Shown: positions 27,440 to 36,505 of the stretch, piece after piece | How positions within the stretch are numbered: position 1 is the first letter of the stretch | Layout: each line of letters starts with the position of its first letter | Assembly: GCA_016213675.1 (NCBI GenBank) | Contig: JACQZW010000029.1 | Location: 58,554-122,553 of the forward strand | Length of the DNA: 64,000 nucleotides | Direction: 5' to 3' | Source: Acidobacteriota bacterium | GTDB lineage: Bacteria > Acidobacteriota > Thermoanaerobaculia > Thermoanaerobaculales > Thermoanaerobaculaceae | Position numbers and translations under genes: made by a program | The notes under the pieces: generated by a model | Told to the model about the DNA's origin: nothing | What the model saw: the letters and a program-made list of their open reading frames with translations, nothing else | Databases searched by the model: none

Positions 27440-28771
27440 TCAGTGCCTCTCGGATCTTCTCGCACGCCCTCTCCGGGCACCCTCGACCGCGGCGCTCGCC
27501 AACCGTTGTGTGGCCTTCCCGTCCAGCGGGCCGAGGACGTTTTCCCGGATCTTCCGGCGTCCCTCCGCGAGCCAGGAACGATCGCTCAGCGCGCGCCGGA
27601 CGGCGGGAACCAGGTCCTCCGCCGCCCGCGCGAGGCACACCGTGTCCTCCTGCACCAGGAAGCGGAAGTGCTTGCGCAGCCAGTCCTCGTGGAACATACG
27701 GCCGTACTCTTCCGGGATCAGCGGGTTGAACGTCGGGACGATGGTCGGTGTGTCGAAGATCGCTGCCTCGACGGTGAAAGTCGACCCGGGACTGATGCAC
27801 ACGTCCGCGTGGCGGAGGAGGTTGCCGGCGAGCACGACCTCATCCCGCGAGGGCCACCATCGCATGCCCGGGCAGTACCTGGTGTACCGGGAGAACACCA
27901 CGTCATCCCGGAACCGGAAGTCGTCGAAGTAGTGGTCGATCGAACGTGGGTGGAGCCGCAGGACAACCTGCGGCGGGCCAGGCAATTTCTCCCGATCCAG
28001 GGCCGCCATGAACGCCCTGAAGGTGCCTGTCTCGTCCCAGAACATCCGGATCTGCCCCAACGTCGCGTACAACAAGATCGGTCGAGCGGGATCCAGACCT
28101 AACCGGCCGCAGAGGTCCTCACGCGTCCAGGCGCCGGCAGGGTCGAAGTAGGGGTCGAATACCGGGGCTCCGATCACCTCGATCTGCCGCGGCGAGAACC
28201 CGCCCATCTCGACCAGGCCGCCCCGCATCGCTGGCGACCAACACGTCAGGTGGTCCGGTCGGGACCGCTGTTGGTAGTACGGGTGGTCCCACGAGAAGAC
28301 GTTCCCGACTGTCGCGATCCCCTTGCGACGGCACATCGCCAACAGTCCCCCACCGAGCGGACCATTGAGATCCATGGAGACGAAGCAGTCCGGCCGCGTC
28401 TCGTCGACGATCCGGCTCCAGGGAGCACCGTCGGCCGCGGTGACCCGCTCGCCCAGGCTCTGCCACAGCCCGCGCCGGACCCTGCCCAGCCCGTGCCGGC
28501 AGAGCCACCTCCCGAGGCGCGCTTCGTACGAGATCAGCCGCGGAAACCGGGCCGCGTACCCGGAGTCGGCGGAGACGTAGGAGAATCGCGTCCCGGACAC
28601 GCGGTACCGCTCGACGAACGGCTCGAAGCACGCACCGGGTGAGAGCACGTGCACCTCGGCGCCCAATTCCAGGCAGCGGTCCAGGAACCCGTTCTCGAGG
28701 GTCGCCCCCGCCACCCGCCCGTCAGCGATCTCGATGAGCAGGCGCAGGCGGCTCCCGACTTCCGGCTTCAC
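27440..28771 (-). CDS. GT-B fold glycosyltransferase, uncharacterised type
   Basis: A 443-residue protein with a two-Rossmann architecture. ILLYATLGQIRMFWDETG starts the C-terminal domain, VVLRLHPRS and CISPGSTFTVEAAIFDTPTI match CDP-glycerol glycerophosphotransferase-like and surface-carbohydrate glycosyltransferases. The start GTG overlaps the fusion gene stop (GTGA). Directly after the ulosonate-type genes, it is a candidate transferase for that sugar, but this rests on position only. Confidence 0.7.
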   Translation of the reverse strand: MKPEVGSRLRLLIEIADGRVAGATLENGFLDRCLELGAEVHVLSPGACFEPFVERYRVSGTRFSYVSADSGYAARFPRLISYEARLGRWLCRHGLGRVRRGLWQSLGERVTAADGAPWSRIVDETRPDCFVSMDLNGPLGGGLLAMCRRKGIATVGNVFSWDHPYYQQRSRPDHLTCWSPAMRGGLVEMGGFSPRQIEVIGAPVFDPYFDPAGAWTREDLCGRLGLDPARPILLYATLGQIRMFWDETGTFRAFMAALDREKLPGPPQVVLRLHPRSIDHYFDDFRFRDDVVFSRYTRYCPGMRWWPSRDEVVLAGNLLRHADVCISPGSTFTVEAAIFDTPTIVPTFNPLIPEEYGRMFHEDWLRKHFRFLVQEDTVCLARAAEDLVPAVRRALSDRSWLAEGRRKIRENVLGPLDGKATQRLASAAVEGARRGRARRSERH

Positions 28772-29880
28772 TTCGCCCCCACGTAACGTGTTGCGTCGAC
28801 CGCGGCGCAGATGAGGTGGATGACGACGGCGTGAGCTTCCTGGATCCGTGCGACCGAGGGCGACGGGACCGCGATGCAGGCGTCGGCCAGGGGGCCGAGC
28901 TCGCCGCCGCCGGCACCGGTAAGCGCGACGACCTGCAACCCCAAGGCTCTGGCGCGGCGGGCGGCCTCGACGACGTTCGGCGAGTTCCCGCTCGTGCTGA
29001 TGGCGACTGCAACGTCGCCCGGCCGCCCGAGCGCCTCCACCTGCCGGGCGAAGATCTCGGCCTGGCCGAAGTCGTTACCGAGCGCCGTGACGATCGACGA
29101 GTTGGCCGTGAGGGCGATCGCGGGCAGCCCCGCGCGGTCGCGCTGGAACCGCCCGACCAGCTCGGCCGCCATGTGCTGCGCGTCGGCGGCGCTGCCGCCG
29201 TTGCCGAACACCAGCACCTTGCCGCCCTCGGCCAGGGCTCGCACGACGAGCCGCGACGCCTGCAGGATCTCCGGCCCGAGCGTGCCGGCCATCGCCTGCT
29301 GGACGGCCACGGTCTCGGCGATCTGCGCGCGAATGCCCGCCAGCGCGTCCTCGTCCGCCGCCGGACCCGCAGTGTCCGGGCTGTCATCCGTCGAGGCGCG
29401 TTGACCCGACCGCAGGGCCAGCTCCACGGCCTCGGCGACCGCGCCCCGGCCGCCCGGGCTCGCCAGCACGATCGAGGCTGCTGCTTTCGCCTCGGCGCTC
29501 GCGTCGTGCGGCGCCAGGCCGAGCCCGACGGCCGCCAGCGCCGGGGCGTCGCGATCGGCATCGCCGACGTAGCAGACGGCGTCGAGCCCGACTCCGGCGT
29601 CTGCCGCTAGCTGGCGCACCGCGGCGAGCTTGTCCTTGGCGCCCTTTGCGACCGACTGGACCGCCAGTCGGCCGGCGACGAAGTCCACCCAGGGCGCGTC
29701 CTCGCCCGTCACCAGGCCGACGAGCAGACCGCGCCGCCGCGCCTCGAACACGGCGTCCACGTCGCGCATGAAGAGCGACTTCTCCTCGTCGCCCCGCGCC
29801 GAGCAGCGCACCGTCCCGTCGGTGAGGACTCCGTCCACGTCGAGGAGCAGCAGGGCGATCGGCGACCGGGGCTGACGCAT
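28768..29880 (-). CDS. KdsC-like HAD phosphatase fused to GmhA-like SIS isomerase
   Basis: A 370-residue two-domain protein. Residues 8-155 are a KdsC-type C0 HAD phosphatase: D14/D16 in LLLDVDGVLTDG, VTGEDAPW, and GDADRDAPALAAVGLGLAPHD with a PGGRGAV tail. Residues 180-370 are a GmhA-type phosphosugar isomerase: FGNGGSAADAQHMAAELVGR (223-242), SIVTALGNDF and AISTSGNSPNV. A charged Ser/Asp/Pro linker (158-178) joins them. KdsC and GmhA are normally separate proteins. The ATG overlaps the NeuB-like stop by one base. The pair suggests isomerisation of a phosphosugar and dephosphorylation of the phosphorylated ulosonic acid made by the neighbouring synthase. Substrates are inferred. Confidence 0.88.
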   Translation of the reverse strand: MRQPRSPIALLLLDVDGVLTDGTVRCSARGDEEKSLFMRDVDAVFEARRRGLLVGLVTGEDAPWVDFVAGRLAVQSVAKGAKDKLAAVRQLAADAGVGLDAVCYVGDADRDAPALAAVGLGLAPHDASAEAKAAASIVLASPGGRGAVAEAVELALRSGQRASTDDSPDTAGPAADEDALAGIRAQIAETVAVQQAMAGTLGPEILQASRLVVRALAEGGKVLVFGNGGSAADAQHMAAELVGRFQRDRAGLPAIALTANSSIVTALGNDFGQAEIFARQVEALGRPGDVAVAISTSGNSPNVVEAARRARALGLQVVALTGAGGGELGPLADACIAVPSPSVARIQEAHAVVIHLICAAVDATRYVGAK

Positions 29881-30758
29881 CACCGTTCCTGGCGCCGCAG
29901 CTTGGCCCGCACCGGGACCTCGCTGTCGTAGACGCGCTTGCAGCCGTCGCCCATGGCCTTCTCGATCACGCGGATGTCTCGCACGAGTCGCGACAGGCCG
30001 TGCGGCTCGATGGATGCCGCCTGATCGCTGCCCCACATGGCGCGGTCGAGGGTGACGTGGCGCTCGACGGAGCAGGCGCCGAGCACGGTGGCGGCCTCGG
30101 TCGTCTGCAGCCCGACCTCGTGCCCCGAGTAGCCGACCGGGCAGGGAAACTCCTGCTGCAACGCGTGGATCACCCTTAGGTTCAGCTCGTCCGGCTTCGA
30201 CGGGTACGTGCTCGTGCAATGCATGATCACGAGGTCCTCGGTGCCCAGGATCGCGACGGCGCGGCGCACCTCGTCCATCGTGCTCATCCCGGTCGAGAGC
30301 AGGATGGGTCGCCCGAGGGCGCGGTGATGGCGGAGCAGCTTCTCGTGGGTAAGGAGCGCCGAGGGGATCTTGTAGCAAGGCGGCGAGAAGCGCTCGATGA
30401 AGTCGACGGAGCCCTCGTCCCAGCACGACGCGAACCAGAGGATTCCGCGCTCGCGACAGAAGCGGGCGATTTCCTCGTACTCGGCCTGGCCGAACTCCAG
30501 GCCCTCCTTTAGGGCGCGGTTGGTCGCCCCGAACGGCGACTCCCGTGCCTTGTCGAGCTCCTCCGCCGAGTACACGACGTCGACCGTCCGCTTCTGGAAC
30601 TTGACGGCATCACACCCCGCCGCGACCGCGACGTCGATCAGCCGCTTGGCCACGGCCAGGTCGCCGTTGTGGTTGATGCCGATCTCGGCGATGACGAAGC
30701 AGGGGTGACCCGGTCCGACCAGCCGGTTCGCGATCCGTACCGCGTTCTGTCCCATCAC
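29880..30758 (-). CDS. NeuB-family ulosonic acid synthase lacking the C-terminal SAF domain
   Basis: A 292-residue member of the N-acetylneuraminate synthase family (TIM barrel; PEP plus an aldose or aldose phosphate). Seen: FVIAEIGINHNGDL, DAVKFQKRTVD, PSALLTHEKLL, LSTGMSTMDEV, HCTSTYPS and GYSGHEVG. Typical NeuB/LegI/PseI proteins are about 340-350 residues and end with an antifreeze-like SAF domain that helps hold the acceptor; this one ends after the barrel. The neighbours are a KdsC-like phosphatase and a CMP-sugar synthetase, so it may use a phosphorylated acceptor, as KDN-9-phosphate synthases do. Confidence 0.87.
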   Translation of the reverse strand: MMGQNAVRIANRLVGPGHPCFVIAEIGINHNGDLAVAKRLIDVAVAAGCDAVKFQKRTVDVVYSAEELDKARESPFGATNRALKEGLEFGQAEYEEIARFCRERGILWFASCWDEGSVDFIERFSPPCYKIPSALLTHEKLLRHHRALGRPILLSTGMSTMDEVRRAVAILGTEDLVIMHCTSTYPSKPDELNLRVIHALQQEFPCPVGYSGHEVGLQTTEAATVLGACSVERHVTLDRAMWGSDQAASIEPHGLSRLVRDIRVIEKAMGDGCKRVYDSEVPVRAKLRRQER

Positions 30759-30806
30759 GACACCTCCGGGCGAGTCCGGGTCCGACCGGATGCCCCATGC
30801 GAGCTC

Positions 30807-31658
30807 TCACACCACGTCTGCAAACGTCGCCTCCATCCGGCGGAAGTAGAAGGCGCCAGTCACCAGCAACGTCAGCGCCATCAGCGCCGACACCGCCACC
30901 ATGGCGCCGGGCGCAGTCTTGGTACCCAGGAGCGCCCACCGGAAACCCTCGACCACCCCGGCCATCGGGTTCAACCCGTACAGGGTCCGCCACGGCTCCG
31001 GCAGCAGGCTCGAGGGATAGGCGATCGGCGTCGCGAAGAGCCAGAACTGCACCAGGAACGACACGATGTGCCGGACATCGCGGTAGCGGACGTTGAGCGC
31101 CGACAGCCACAGGCCGGCGCCGAGCGAGGTGACAAGGGCGAGGAGCACGAACCCGGGCAACCAGACGACGTTGGCGGTCGGGACGATCCGGTACCAGAGC
31201 ATGAGCCCGAGCAGGACCGCGAAGGCGATGCACATGTCAACGAGTGCCGAGGCGGCGCTGGACATCGGCACCACGAGCCTCGGGAAGTACACCTTCTTGA
31301 TGAGGTTCGCGCTTCCCACGAGGCTGTTCGACGCCTGCGTCAGGCTGGTCGAGAAGAACCCCCACGGAACCAGCGCCGCGAAGGCGAAGATGGGGTACGG
31401 CAGCCCGTCGGACGGGACCTTGGCGAGCCTTCCGAAGAAGAGGCTGAACACTGCCATGGTCAGGAGGGGCTGGAGCACGGCCCACGCCGCACCCAAGACG
31501 GTCTGCTTGTAGCGGACCGTGATGTCCCGCCACGCCAGCAGACGCAGCAGATCGCGGTACTCCCACACCTCGCGAAAGTTGACGGGAGCCCAGCCCTTGA
31601 TGGGCCGGATTCGGGTCACCGGGGCCATACTGGCCGGAGGGGGCGCGTCAGCGATCAT
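30807..31658 (-). CDS. wzm: ABC-2 type polysaccharide exporter permease (Wzm)
   Basis: A 283-residue inner-membrane protein with six hydrophobic helices of the ABC-2 family: RDITVRYKQTVLGAAWAVLQ before helix 1, GLNPMAGVVEGFRWALLG near the end. This is the TagG/KpsM/Wzm pattern that exports completed lipid-linked polysaccharide. The matching ATPase (Wzt) is at 35144-36391, four genes upstream. The first ATG overlaps the CMP-sugar synthetase gene by 11 nt; the ATG at 31628 is an alternative. Confidence 0.9.
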   Translation of the reverse strand: MIADAPPPASMAPVTRIRPIKGWAPVNFREVWEYRDLLRLLAWRDITVRYKQTVLGAAWAVLQPLLTMAVFSLFFGRLAKVPSDGLPYPIFAFAALVPWGFFSTSLTQASNSLVGSANLIKKVYFPRLVVPMSSAASALVDMCIAFAVLLGLMLWYRIVPTANVVWLPGFVLLALVTSLGAGLWLSALNVRYRDVRHIVSFLVQFWLFATPIAYPSSLLPEPWRTLYGLNPMAGVVEGFRWALLGTKTAPGAMVAVSALMALTLLVTGAFYFRRMEATFADVV

Positions 31659-32367
31659 CGCGAACCTGGGCCTGGTCGTTGTGCCTCGTGCGGAGCAGGA
31701 ACTCTACAATTGGGATGTCAGCCGGCTCGTCGATCTGCCACGAGTCGAGCGCCGACATCCGGTACACGGCGATCGAACCTCCCAGGCGGCACCCGAGATC
31801 CCTGAGCACCGAGGGCCGGAAGACGTAGATGGACCCGTTCTCGACCAGGTCCTCGGGCGCTTCCTGCCGGCGGGGACGGGCCTGCGGATCGTAGTTCAGC
31901 GGGACGGGCCCCGCCGGCCCGTTACGCCACAGGAAGCCGTGGCTGGGCCCCGCCGAGAAGAGCGAGTCCGCCTTCTCGCGCTTCAGGGTGGCGATCGCCT
32001 GCTGGATGTCGGCTGCCGTTCGGAGTGGCGAGGTCGCCTGCAGGAACACCACGAGATCCGGTTCGTAGCCCTCGCCCGCCCTGAGTTCGTCCAGCACGTG
32101 GAGCAACGCCGACTCGGAGGGCGCCTCGTCCCCGGCGAGCGGCGCCGGCCGGCGGACGACCTCGGCCCCGTGCGCCAGTGCCACATCCGCAATGGTTCCC
32201 GAGTCCGTCGAGACGACGAGCCGGGTTACCGTCGGGGTTGCCAGCGCCTGGTCGATGGTGTACGCGATGAGCGGCTTGCCCGCCAGCGCGAGGAGGTTCT
32301 TTCCCGGGATGCCCTTCGACCCACCCCGCGCCGGGACGATCGCCAGCACCTTCCCCGCGGATCTCAC
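31648..32367 (-). CDS. CMP-nonulosonate cytidylyltransferase (NeuA-like)
   Basis: A 239-residue nucleotidyltransferase of the NeuA/KdsB-like fold. IVPARGGSKGIPGKNLLALA is the CTP-binding motif, followed by VVSTDSGTIADVA, FLQATSPLRTAADI and SWQIDEPADI. The start GTG at 32367 overlaps the pyruvyltransferase stop (GTGA). With the NeuB-like synthase and KdsC-GmhA fusion two and three genes downstream it would activate the ulosonic acid as its CMP form. Family is firm; the exact acid is unknown. Confidence 0.88.
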   Translation of the reverse strand: MRSAGKVLAIVPARGGSKGIPGKNLLALAGKPLIAYTIDQALATPTVTRLVVSTDSGTIADVALAHGAEVVRRPAPLAGDEAPSESALLHVLDELRAGEGYEPDLVVFLQATSPLRTAADIQQAIATLKREKADSLFSAGPSHGFLWRNGPAGPVPLNYDPQARPRRQEAPEDLVENGSIYVFRPSVLRDLGCRLGGSIAVYRMSALDSWQIDEPADIPIVEFLLRTRHNDQAQVRDDR

Positions 32368-33650
32368 TGGCTCACTCCGCCCACCGGTGCGGCATTGCGT
32401 TCGGCACGCTGCGCGACGTCGGCCACGCGCGCACCCAGCCGTCGGGCCTCGTCCCGAAGTGTCGCCGACTTCTCGAGAAGATGTGCGCTCAACCCGGGCC
32501 GGTCGTGTCGCAGCCGGCGCGCCTCGTCCACGATCTCGGCGCGGCAACTCCGGAGCGAGGTCGCGTCGAACGGCGTCGTCCGGTGCCAGCCCAGGTGCTC
32601 GCACAGGCCCTGCATCTTGTGATTGTTGGCGGTGAGCGGGACGAAGGGACAGCCGACCATCGCGGCGAAGATGGCGTAGTGGTAGTGGCCGGAGACGAGA
32701 AACGACGCACCCTCGAAAAGCGGCCAGAGGTCGTGGAACTCGTGCTCCGGACCGAAGAAGAGCGACCCGGTCCGCCGGGCCACCTCGGCGAGCGGCAGGC
32801 ACCAGGGGTCCTTGGCCACGAGAACGGCCTGCAGACCACCTTCCTTCAGCTCCCGCACCAGGGCCGTGACCTCGCCATCCCACGTTCCTCGCGGCATGCT
32901 GACCGGGAGTCCCGAAGCGCTCAAGCAGAAGTAGGCCCGGTCGCCGAGGTCGTGCCAGCGGCGCCACGCCTCGACCCGCTCCCGGGAGAAGTCGCCGGAA
33001 TCCAGGGCGAACACCACGTCGGGGAAGAGCTCTGCCTTCGTGATCCCGAGTGCCTGCAGATTCGTGAGCGAGCGTGGCTCCCGGACCGCGACGAGGTCGA
33101 GGACCGGGTAGACCAGCTTCACCATCCCCTTCATGATCGGCCGAAAGTCATCGAGCTGAGCGGTGTGGTTGACGATGCAACTCGCCTTGCCCAACCGGGT
33201 CCTGGCCAGCCACAGGAGGGACAGCCCGTGACAACCCTCCACCGTGTTGCCGTAGATGGAGTTCTCACCGTTGTAGACAATGACGTCGGCTCGGCCTGCA
33301 AGCTCCAGGAACTCGACGGCCTGGGGGCCGCCACGACCGGCCACCCACTCGTCGGCGAAGTGGTCGAAGTCGTCGGCGACGGACGGGTAGAAGTCCTGGT
33401 GCGTCGAGATCCGGTTGAGGAGTGGACGGACAGCCGGCCAGCCGTCCGCCCTGAAGGTCACTCCACGCAAGCCGGGAGGGTGCAGCCGCCTATAGGAGCG
33501 ACGAAGCCAGTCCCAGGGCAGGGTCGCGATGTCAAGGTCCGGCGCGCCGTCCTTGAGGATCCTGAGGAGTGACGGCGGCGAGGCCTGGGCGCCCCAGTTG
33601 ACGTGGGCCGAGTTGTCGTTGATGAGGAGGATGCTCAGCTTCCGAGGCAC
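32364..33650 (-). CDS. polysaccharide pyruvyl transferase family protein
   Basis: A protein of about 428 residues of the pyruvyltransferase family: ILLINDNSAHVNWGAQA near the N-terminus, VIVYNGENSIYGNT (counterpart of the GGGN motif), VSGHYHYAIFAAMVG (counterpart of RxHG) and NNHKMQGL. The GTG at 33650 is chosen because conserved sequence begins VPRKLSILL; a GTG at 33683 is possible. Between 33651 and the next gene at 33905 there is about 250 bases without a supported gene or strong signal. It is distinct in sequence from the pyruvyltransferase at 12465-13658. Confidence 0.75.
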   Translation of the reverse strand: MPRKLSILLINDNSAHVNWGAQASPPSLLRILKDGAPDLDIATLPWDWLRRSYRRLHPPGLRGVTFRADGWPAVRPLLNRISTHQDFYPSVADDFDHFADEWVAGRGGPQAVEFLELAGRADVIVYNGENSIYGNTVEGCHGLSLLWLARTRLGKASCIVNHTAQLDDFRPIMKGMVKLVYPVLDLVAVREPRSLTNLQALGITKAELFPDVVFALDSGDFSRERVEAWRRWHDLGDRAYFCLSASGLPVSMPRGTWDGEVTALVRELKEGGLQAVLVAKDPWCLPLAEVARRTGSLFFGPEHEFHDLWPLFEGASFLVSGHYHYAIFAAMVGCPFVPLTANNHKMQGLCEHLGWHRTTPFDATSLRSCRAEIVDEARRLRHDRPGLSAHLLEKSATLRDEARRLGARVADVAQRAERNAAPVGGVSQ

Positions 33651-33904
33651 ATCTCTAACCAGTCTATGGGCTCCAAGGACCACCCGCGGCCATCAGACCT
33701 GGGGGGCAGACCCAGCCTCGCCTGAGTCGGGAGCCCGTCCCACGTCACGGGCGAGGTCAAGCCGGGAACTCCCGGGGCCTGGCTGCAGTCCCGGAATGGT
33801 CGAGATCCGACCGAGGTCGTTGCGATGGCTCACCCTCACCACCCCGGCCTATGGGCTCATGCGTCGTGAGACGAGCATCGTCCGGGCGCGAATCGACCAG
33901 GTTT

Positions 33905-35101
33905 TCACGCCCTGCCAGGTAGGACCCGCGCCCACGCTCTGCTCGCGTACGAACGCAAGCGCCAGAGGCCCCGCACAATTCTGGGCCGCGCAGCACGCTT
34001 CTGTGCCGCCAACCGCTCCTCGAGTATTCGAAGCCACGAACCAGTCACGCCCCGTTCCGCGGCCAACCTGACGACGCCCCCGTAACGGATGTCGGCGCGG
34101 GCCTGATCACCCAATCTCAAGGTCCGTACCTGCTGGTCATCGATGTCGCGTTCGAAGCACGGAGGCAGCCCCAGGCCCAAGACCCTGAATGTCAGGATGT
34201 TCCGCATGCACTTTTCACAATTGCAGCAGTTTCGGTCCTTCTGAAGCCCTTCCCAGCAGACGCGGAGATCACAGAGGAACTCACTCCAACCGCGCATGGC
34301 GAGAATCTTGTCCGACCTCTTGAAGGCAGCGCCGTCGGGAACGATCCGAAAGCAATCGCTCGACAGCAGCGGATCCGTAAGGGCGTTCACGCCTTCAGTG
34401 ACGGTTCGCAGTTCCCGGTACGTGAACGTCTGCCCGATAAGTCCTTCCGTGCAGTCTCTGCTTAGCAAGCTCAAGCACGACGCGATGGCTGCGGCGTGTG
34501 AATGGTCCCAGTCCGCGACGATCGTCCGGTAGTTGGTGGCTACCGTGAACAGGTCGAGTCCCAGGCTGGAGAGAATCCGCGCAGAGCGAGCGGCCGCCGA
34601 GGCGAAGGCCTCGTTGTCACCCAGCGGGATGTCGAAGCCGTGGACCATGACTCCGGCCACGAGCTTACTTGGAAAGCGGGTTCCCATCGATCGAGCGTGT
34701 CGAAACGCGGTGAAACAGGAGTCCACTCCACCCGAGAAGGCCATGACCGCGCGCTTGGGTCTGGAGGTCAGTTCTGGCTCCTCCTCGCGGTCGGCAGTGA
34801 TGGATACGCGTGAGAAGCTTGGCACAATCGCGCACCACGCAGCTTGAAACTCCTCGAGGCTGCGAAGGAGCGATGGCGTCACGTGGCCGTGGACCTGAAC
34901 GTCGGACTTGCCCTGCATCAGCAAGAAGACCGTCCCAAGGACGAAGTGGTCGGCGGTAGTCGAGAGGTGGGGCTGCTGCCTCTCGGGGACGCTGTACCAG
35001 AGTGCCAGTCGTTCGCGCCCAGGAACTTCGATCGAGGCAGAGAGGTGGATTGCGCTGCCTTCTCGGCGGGGTTCTTCGGGCCAGATATGTATGACGCTCA
35101 T
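33905..35101 (-). CDS. PP-loop ATP pyrophosphatase domain protein of unknown function
   Basis: A 398-residue protein. SGGVDS at residues 123-128 (AVMAFSGGVDSCFTAFRHA) is the PP-loop of N-type ATP pyrophosphatases, which adenylate a carboxyl or carbonyl group before attack by ammonia or sulfur. RNCCNCEKCMRN near residue 295 is a possible metal-binding cluster as in QueC-like enzymes. The first 110 residues match no family I recognise. No glutaminase domain is fused. In this locus it may form an amide or amidine on a sugar acid, but the function is not known. Confidence 0.7.
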   Translation of the reverse strand: MSVIHIWPEEPRREGSAIHLSASIEVPGRERLALWYSVPERQQPHLSTTADHFVLGTVFLLMQGKSDVQVHGHVTPSLLRSLEEFQAAWCAIVPSFSRVSITADREEEPELTSRPKRAVMAFSGGVDSCFTAFRHARSMGTRFPSKLVAGVMVHGFDIPLGDNEAFASAAARSARILSSLGLDLFTVATNYRTIVADWDHSHAAAIASCLSLLSRDCTEGLIGQTFTYRELRTVTEGVNALTDPLLSSDCFRIVPDGAAFKRSDKILAMRGWSEFLCDLRVCWEGLQKDRNCCNCEKCMRNILTFRVLGLGLPPCFERDIDDQQVRTLRLGDQARADIRYGGVVRLAAERGVTGSWLRILEERLAAQKRAARPRIVRGLWRLRSYASRAWARVLPGRA

Positions 35102-35143
35102 CTTCTACCACCAGTCTTGGTGGCCACCCCTCAGGGGAGCCGG

Positions 35144-36391
35144 CTAATCCACCACGGCCTGCACGCGCCAATCGGCTCGGGGCGCCAGGATGCGGTCAGA
35201 CACGCTCTCGACCTGTTGCCCGCCCTCGACGGCGATATCCACCCATTCCGAGTAGAACCGCTCGGTCGGACCACTTTCCGGGTGAGCGATGACCTTGACC
35301 CGCGAGGTATACCCACGCGGCCGCAGCCAGAGTGCAGGCAGGGCGATCTCGACGTCATAGCGCCCGGTCCGTGCCAGCTCGGGACGACGTTCCGAGTCGA
35401 CCGCGTCGAGAACCAGATTCATGCCCTCCGGCGTGGTGAGCCCGAGCTGCACAAAGACGTTCCAGTAGGCCTTCCTGACCTCGAGGCGGAAGCTGAACGT
35501 GAGCGGGGTCGAGGGGTCGATCGGCGATCCTGCAGGCGCGACCTGCAGGTCGCGGACAGCAACCCACTCGCGACGCGAGGTCGCTGCCTCCTCGTCGCGA
35601 GCGGCGACCAGGCGCCCGTACGAGGCGACGACCATGCCGATCGGGCCTTGTGCCGCGAGTCTGCCGGCATCCAGTAGCAGCCCACTATCACAAAGGCGCG
35701 AGACGGCGCCGAGGTTGTGGCTCACGAACAACACGGTGCGGCCTTCGCGCGCGATATCGCTCATTTTGTCGATGCACCTCTTCTGGAACGCCGCGTCGCC
35801 GACGGCCAGGACCTCGTCGACAAGCAGGACTTCGGTCCGGAGATGTGCGGCGACTGCGAACGCCAGTCGCAGGTACATGCCGCTCGAGTGGTGCTTGACG
35901 GGCGTGTCGATGAACCGCTCCACTCCGGAGAAATCTACGATCTCGTCGAACCGTTGGTTGATCTCCGACTGCCTCATCCCGAGAATTGTGCCGCTCAGGA
36001 AGATGTTCTCCCGGCCAGTCAATTCAGGGTGAAAGCCAGTTCCGATCTCCAGGAGACTACCCACCCGGCCGACGATGGCCGCCTCGCCTTCGGTGGGCGG
36101 GGTGATCCTTGAGAGTATCTTGAGTAGGGTGCTCTTTCCCGATCCGTTGCGACCGATGATCCCGAGCACCTGGCCCCGCGGGACCTCGAACGAGACGTCG
36201 CGCAGTGCCCAGAACTCCGCGTCGGCGTGTGACGCGACGTGAGCCCCTTCCCCCAGGGGTCGACGGAACTTCCCCAGGTGGTGACGAACGGAGTTGGTCA
36301 GCGCTTCCCTGAGGGTAGTCGCTCGTATGACCCTCGGGCCGATCGAGTAGCGCTTGCCGAGGCCCTCGACGATGATCGCGGGGCTACTCAC
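35144..36391 (-). CDS. wzt: ABC transporter ATPase for polysaccharide export with C-terminal recognition domain (Wzt)
   Basis: A 415-residue protein. ATPase part (1-255): Walker A GRNGSGKST, signature HHSSGMYLRLAFAVA (the Wzt/TagH form), Walker B LLVDEVLAVGD, switch His in FVSHN. The extra C-terminal domain (about 275-415) is a beta-sandwich like the carbohydrate-binding domain of E. coli O9a Wzt, which recognises the capped non-reducing end. This implies export of a finished chain that may carry a terminal modification. Its permease lies at 30807-31658. Confidence 0.9.
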   Translation of the reverse strand: MSSPAIIVEGLGKRYSIGPRVIRATTLREALTNSVRHHLGKFRRPLGEGAHVASHADAEFWALRDVSFEVPRGQVLGIIGRNGSGKSTLLKILSRITPPTEGEAAIVGRVGSLLEIGTGFHPELTGRENIFLSGTILGMRQSEINQRFDEIVDFSGVERFIDTPVKHHSSGMYLRLAFAVAAHLRTEVLLVDEVLAVGDAAFQKRCIDKMSDIAREGRTVLFVSHNLGAVSRLCDSGLLLDAGRLAAQGPIGMVVASYGRLVAARDEEAATSRREWVAVRDLQVAPAGSPIDPSTPLTFSFRLEVRKAYWNVFVQLGLTTPEGMNLVLDAVDSERRPELARTGRYDVEIALPALWLRPRGYTSRVKVIAHPESGPTERFYSEWVDIAVEGGQQVESVSDRILAPRADWRVQAVVD

Positions 36392-36505
36392 CGCGGCGCA
36401 CCTCGGCGGTCAACACCACATCCACCGGTGTTCTCGCCAGACTCGGCACGGGGACCGACGAGCCCGAGTGCGGCAGGCCGATCGTGCCGTGCCGCCTCAC
36501 AACGC

